Shown here: positions 7,005-8,771 of the stretch, piece by piece
Position numbering within the stretch: the stretch's first letter is position 1
Layout of the letters: each line of letters opens with the position of its first letter
DNA from: Alphaproteobacteria bacterium
GTDB lineage: Bacteria; Pseudomonadota; Alphaproteobacteria; UBA8366
Assembly (NCBI GenBank): GCA_029861675.1
Contig: JAOTYV010000205.1
Coordinates: forward strand, 1-8,771
Direction: 5' to 3'
Length of the DNA stretch: 8,771 nt
The notes under the pieces: model-generated
The model's database searches: none
What the model saw: only the letters and a program-made list of their open reading frames with translations
What the model was told of the DNA's origin: nothing
Position numbers and translations under genes: made by a program

Positions 7005-7010
7005 ATTATA
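7005..7010 (-). promoter_or_regulatory. putative -10 box for rpoH
   Basis: The minus strand reads TATAAT, a perfect -10 consensus, about 105 bp before the rpoH ATG. The hexamers 16-19 bp upstream (for example CATCAA) are poor -35 matches, so the promoter may be weak or need an activator. In such AT-rich DNA a chance match is possible. Confidence 0.35.
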
Positions 7011-7076
7011 GAACGATTCCAATCTAATTGATGAAATAATTGTGATAACTGGATAAAGAAAATGAAACTTTAATCC

Positions 7077-7111
7077 AAAACCCCCAAAAACCGATCTATT
7101 TTCTCGGGTTT
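7077..7111 (-). terminator. weak terminator after the phosphoesterase-like gene
   Basis: On the minus strand, AAACCCGA (7111-7104) pairs with TCGGTTT (7094-7088) with one bulged C and a 9-nt loop. The tract TTTTT-GGGGG-TTTT overlaps and follows the 3' arm. It begins 14 bp after the stop at 7126. The stem is short and AT-rich at its base, so termination would be inefficient. Confidence 0.4.
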
Positions 7112-7125
7112 AGGACAGCGGCGGC

Positions 7126-7989
7126 TCAGGCATCCAGTCGGCTGGATAGCTCGCCATTGGCCGCGAAACAGGCCGCGATCAACGAGCCGCCGAAGCCGCA
7201 GCCACCATCCAGGTTGACCGTCCAGCGCGTTTTCTTGAATCCGCTGCGACCTGGGTCATATCCCCGAACGACTTTCTGGAAACCATCGAAGGGCGCGCCG
7301 ATTGCACTGAAATCGTCACTGCTCCACCAAAACGCATCCGACTGCTGATCGACCGGGAGCCGCGGATTAATTCCCGTATTGACGAATAGAAGCGTCCGGT
7401 CCGGCGTATAGGCGCTCCGGTGCAAACCGTTCATCAGAGAGACGTGCCCCGGGCGCGCGCGCATCGCATCGCGGAGCGAGCCGGCCCACCGTGTCAGGGC
7501 AACGGCGCCGCCGCGCGCGCAGGAAAGTGCCGTATCCGCGTCGCCGCCATAGGCGCGCAACGTGGCTTCCGCACCATGCGCGAACGCCCAGCGCAGCACC
7601 TCAATCGGATTTACCGCGAATTGCAGTTGTTGCAGCTTCTGCCAGATTTCTTCCTGCTGCCCGCGCAGATACAAAATATCGTCCGGATGAACGAAGGGCG
7701 GCTGTGCCAAATAGACTTGCCGGAAGCGCAATAATTCATCGACGGTTTCTTTAATCGCGGCGCCATGGCCTATCATATTGCCGAGATACACGATCCGGTC
7801 ACCGAGTCGGAGTCTATCCGCCAGGGCGTCGTGCAGCCGCTCCAGCCGCCGCACATCACCATGCACCGCGCCGATCGCCCAAATTCGACCGTTATTCGGC
7901 ATCGCAATGCCGAAATCCGGACGCTGTGCAGACCGATTGCCGGGCTCCAGCAGGCCGCTCTGGCCCTGCGCCCCGTAAACCTCCGGCAT
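7126..7989 (-). CDS. metallophosphoesterase-fold protein, probable pseudo-phosphatase, 287 aa
   Basis: The layout follows the calcineurin-like / PPP-type phosphoesterases, whose consensus motifs are GDIHG, GDxxDRG, GNHE, HAG and GHTP. Here they read GAVHGD (40-45), GNMIGHG (70-76), RGQQEE (109-114), NTGINP (204-209) and GYDP (243-246), with DGGCGFGG (261-268) close to the typical family ending. The metal-binding Asp, Asp, Asn and His positions are replaced by Ala41, Asn71, Gln111/Gln112, Asn204 and Tyr244; His43 of motif I and PGH (180-182) remain. The fold is probably kept and hydrolysis lost. The conserved surroundings (ILYLRG, LDGGC) argue against a decaying pseudogene. There is no signal peptide. 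The start is uncertain: GTG at 7998 (directly after an in-frame TGA), ATG at 7989, or ATG at 7902, which is closest to the domain. It lies 92 bp after carD on the same strand and may share its transcript. Confidence 0.82.
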   Translation of the reverse strand: MPEVYGAQGQSGLLEPGNRSAQRPDFGIAMPNNGRIWAIGAVHGDVRRLERLHDALADRLRLGDRIVYLGNMIGHGAAIKETVDELLRFRQVYLAQPPFVHPDDILYLRGQQEEIWQKLQQLQFAVNPIEVLRWAFAHGAEATLRAYGGDADTALSCARGGAVALTRWAGSLRDAMRARPGHVSLMNGLHRSAYTPDRTLLFVNTGINPRLPVDQQSDAFWWSSDDFSAIGAPFDGFQKVVRGYDPGRSGFKKTRWTVNLDGGCGFGGSLIAACFAANGELSSRLDA

Positions 7990-8081
7990 ACCCCCCACTC
8001 ACTCGTGCCGTTTCACGAAAACTTCCGCGTCTCTGTTGGCTCAGCAAGCGATGCCGTCGAGCAACATAACGGGGCGTCAGC

Positions 8082-8579
8082 CTATGCGGCTTGCAATATT
8101 TCCTCAAGCTTCAGCGCGGCGGCTTCTTCTTCGATCGATTCGACCGCCGCCAGCTCGCGCGACAGCCGTTCAAGCGCGGCCTGATAAATCTGCCGCTCGC
8201 TATACGACTGGTCCGGCTGGCCCGCACCACGATGAAGATCGCGCACCACCTCGGCGATGGAGATCGGATCGCCGGAATTGATTTTAGCCTCGTATTCCTG
8301 CGCCCGGCGGCTCCACATCGTGCGTCGAACGCGGCTCCGGCCCTTTAAGGTCTTCAAGGCATTTTTCATTTCGTCCTTGGAGCAGAGCTTCCGCAAACCG
8401 GAATCATCCGTTTTGCCAACCGGAACACGCAGTGTCATGCGGTCCTTTTCAAAACTGATGACCAGAAGCTTCAACGAAAATCCATCGATTTCCTGATCCT
8501 CAATTCCGGTAACCTTGCCGACGCCGTGCGTCGGGTAAACGACCCAATCGTTCTTCTTGAACGTCATTTTCGCAGCCAT
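8082..8579 (-). CDS. carD: CarD/CdnL-family RNA polymerase-binding transcription regulator, 165 aa
   Basis: CarD-family proteins bind the RNA polymerase beta subunit and the upstream edge of the -10 region to stabilise open complexes, often at rRNA and growth-related promoters. Residues 5-65 match the Tudor-like RNAP-interacting domain: FKKNDWVVYPTHGVGKVTGI, then an acidic stretch and LRVPVGK. The C-terminal part (~66-165) is helical and basic, with RRTMWSRRAQEYEAKINSGD (85-104). Trp89 there corresponds to the conserved Trp that wedges at the -10 edge. Length is normal. The ATG at 8579 has GTGAG 7 nt upstream. A second in-frame Met at residue 5 is possible. It is on the same strand as the phosphoesterase-fold gene and rpoH. 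No clear terminator or -35/-10 promoter was found around it. Confidence 0.92.
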   Translation of the reverse strand: MAAKMTFKKNDWVVYPTHGVGKVTGIEDQEIDGFSLKLLVISFEKDRMTLRVPVGKTDDSGLRKLCSKDEMKNALKTLKGRSRVRRTMWSRRAQEYEAKINSGDPISIAEVVRDLHRGAGQPDQSYSERQIYQAALERLSRELAAVESIEEEAAALKLEEILQAA

Positions 8580-8771
8580 CCGCGTCTCACTTGTAGTTTT
8601 CGTAGATTCCCAAAATCACCGACCGGCGATCATCCGATTCGTGTCGTTGAACTTCCTCACCGGCAGATCAAATAGTGCGTGCCGACCGTCCGGCCCGCTC
8701 CAATTCCATCCCGTGTATTTCGCCAATCCAGCGCCCTTACCCGATTGAAATCGCGGAAATAGCTCGCGAAT

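Noticed and set aside
7028..7058. Plus-strand TTGATG followed by a GATAAA-like hexamer, as a plus-strand promoter.
   Set aside because: It is in AT-rich DNA and there is no plus-strand gene downstream.
8616..8771. An open frame on the minus strand of 51 codons running off the right edge and ending in TGA, 36 bp before carD, as a possible C-terminal end of an upstream gene.
   Set aside because: The translation resembles no family I know, another minus frame is open over much of the same stretch, and codon third-position GC looks lower than in the real genes. No promoter could be identified in 8580-8771 either, so the stretch is left unassigned.

Overview
The window is GC-rich chromosomal DNA with dense, ordinary gene spacing and no sign of phage, transposon, integron or CRISPR structure. 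The protein families point to an alphaproteobacterium, probably Rhodospirillales-like: a RpoH-type sigma factor with the RpoH box, a CarD/CdnL regulator, an S8 autotransporter protease, a two-domain SNase-like secreted protein, and a GC-rich background broken by one AT-rich promoter island. This placement is an inference from family resemblance; no marker for taxonomy (such as rRNA) is present.

Layout. A tRNA-Arg(CCT) lies at the left edge (minus strand). Next come three minus-strand envelope or peptide-processing genes: a 1007-residue S8 autotransporter serine protease (159-3182), a small PagL-like outer-membrane protein (3442-4014) and a proline iminopeptidase (4061-5020). The last two are 46 bp apart and probably co-transcribed. 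Divergent from these, on the plus strand, is a secreted SNase-fold protein (5142-5936). It converges on an RpoH-type heat-shock sigma factor (6016-6900, minus), with a strong hairpin between them. Upstream of rpoH is an AT-rich spacer of about 225 bp holding a perfect 16-bp palindrome that resembles a Fur-family operator. It is followed by a metallophosphoesterase-fold protein (7126-7989) and a CarD-family regulator (8082-8579), both minus strand. The last 190 bp hold no gene I can support.

How the genes relate. The right half groups two RNA-polymerase-directed regulators (a sigma factor and CarD) around a phosphatase-like protein. The left half is about the envelope: a surface-anchored protease and an outer-membrane barrel.

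Most notable. Three of the enzyme-fold proteins appear to have lost catalytic residues. The metallophosphoesterase-like protein lacks nearly every metal ligand. The PagL-like protein lacks two of its three catalytic residues at the aligned positions. The SNase-like protein lacks the catalytic Glu and a Ca-site Asp. I see no multi-gene system that is clearly new; the pseudo-phosphatase between rpoH and carD and the palindrome ahead of rpoH are the best leads.
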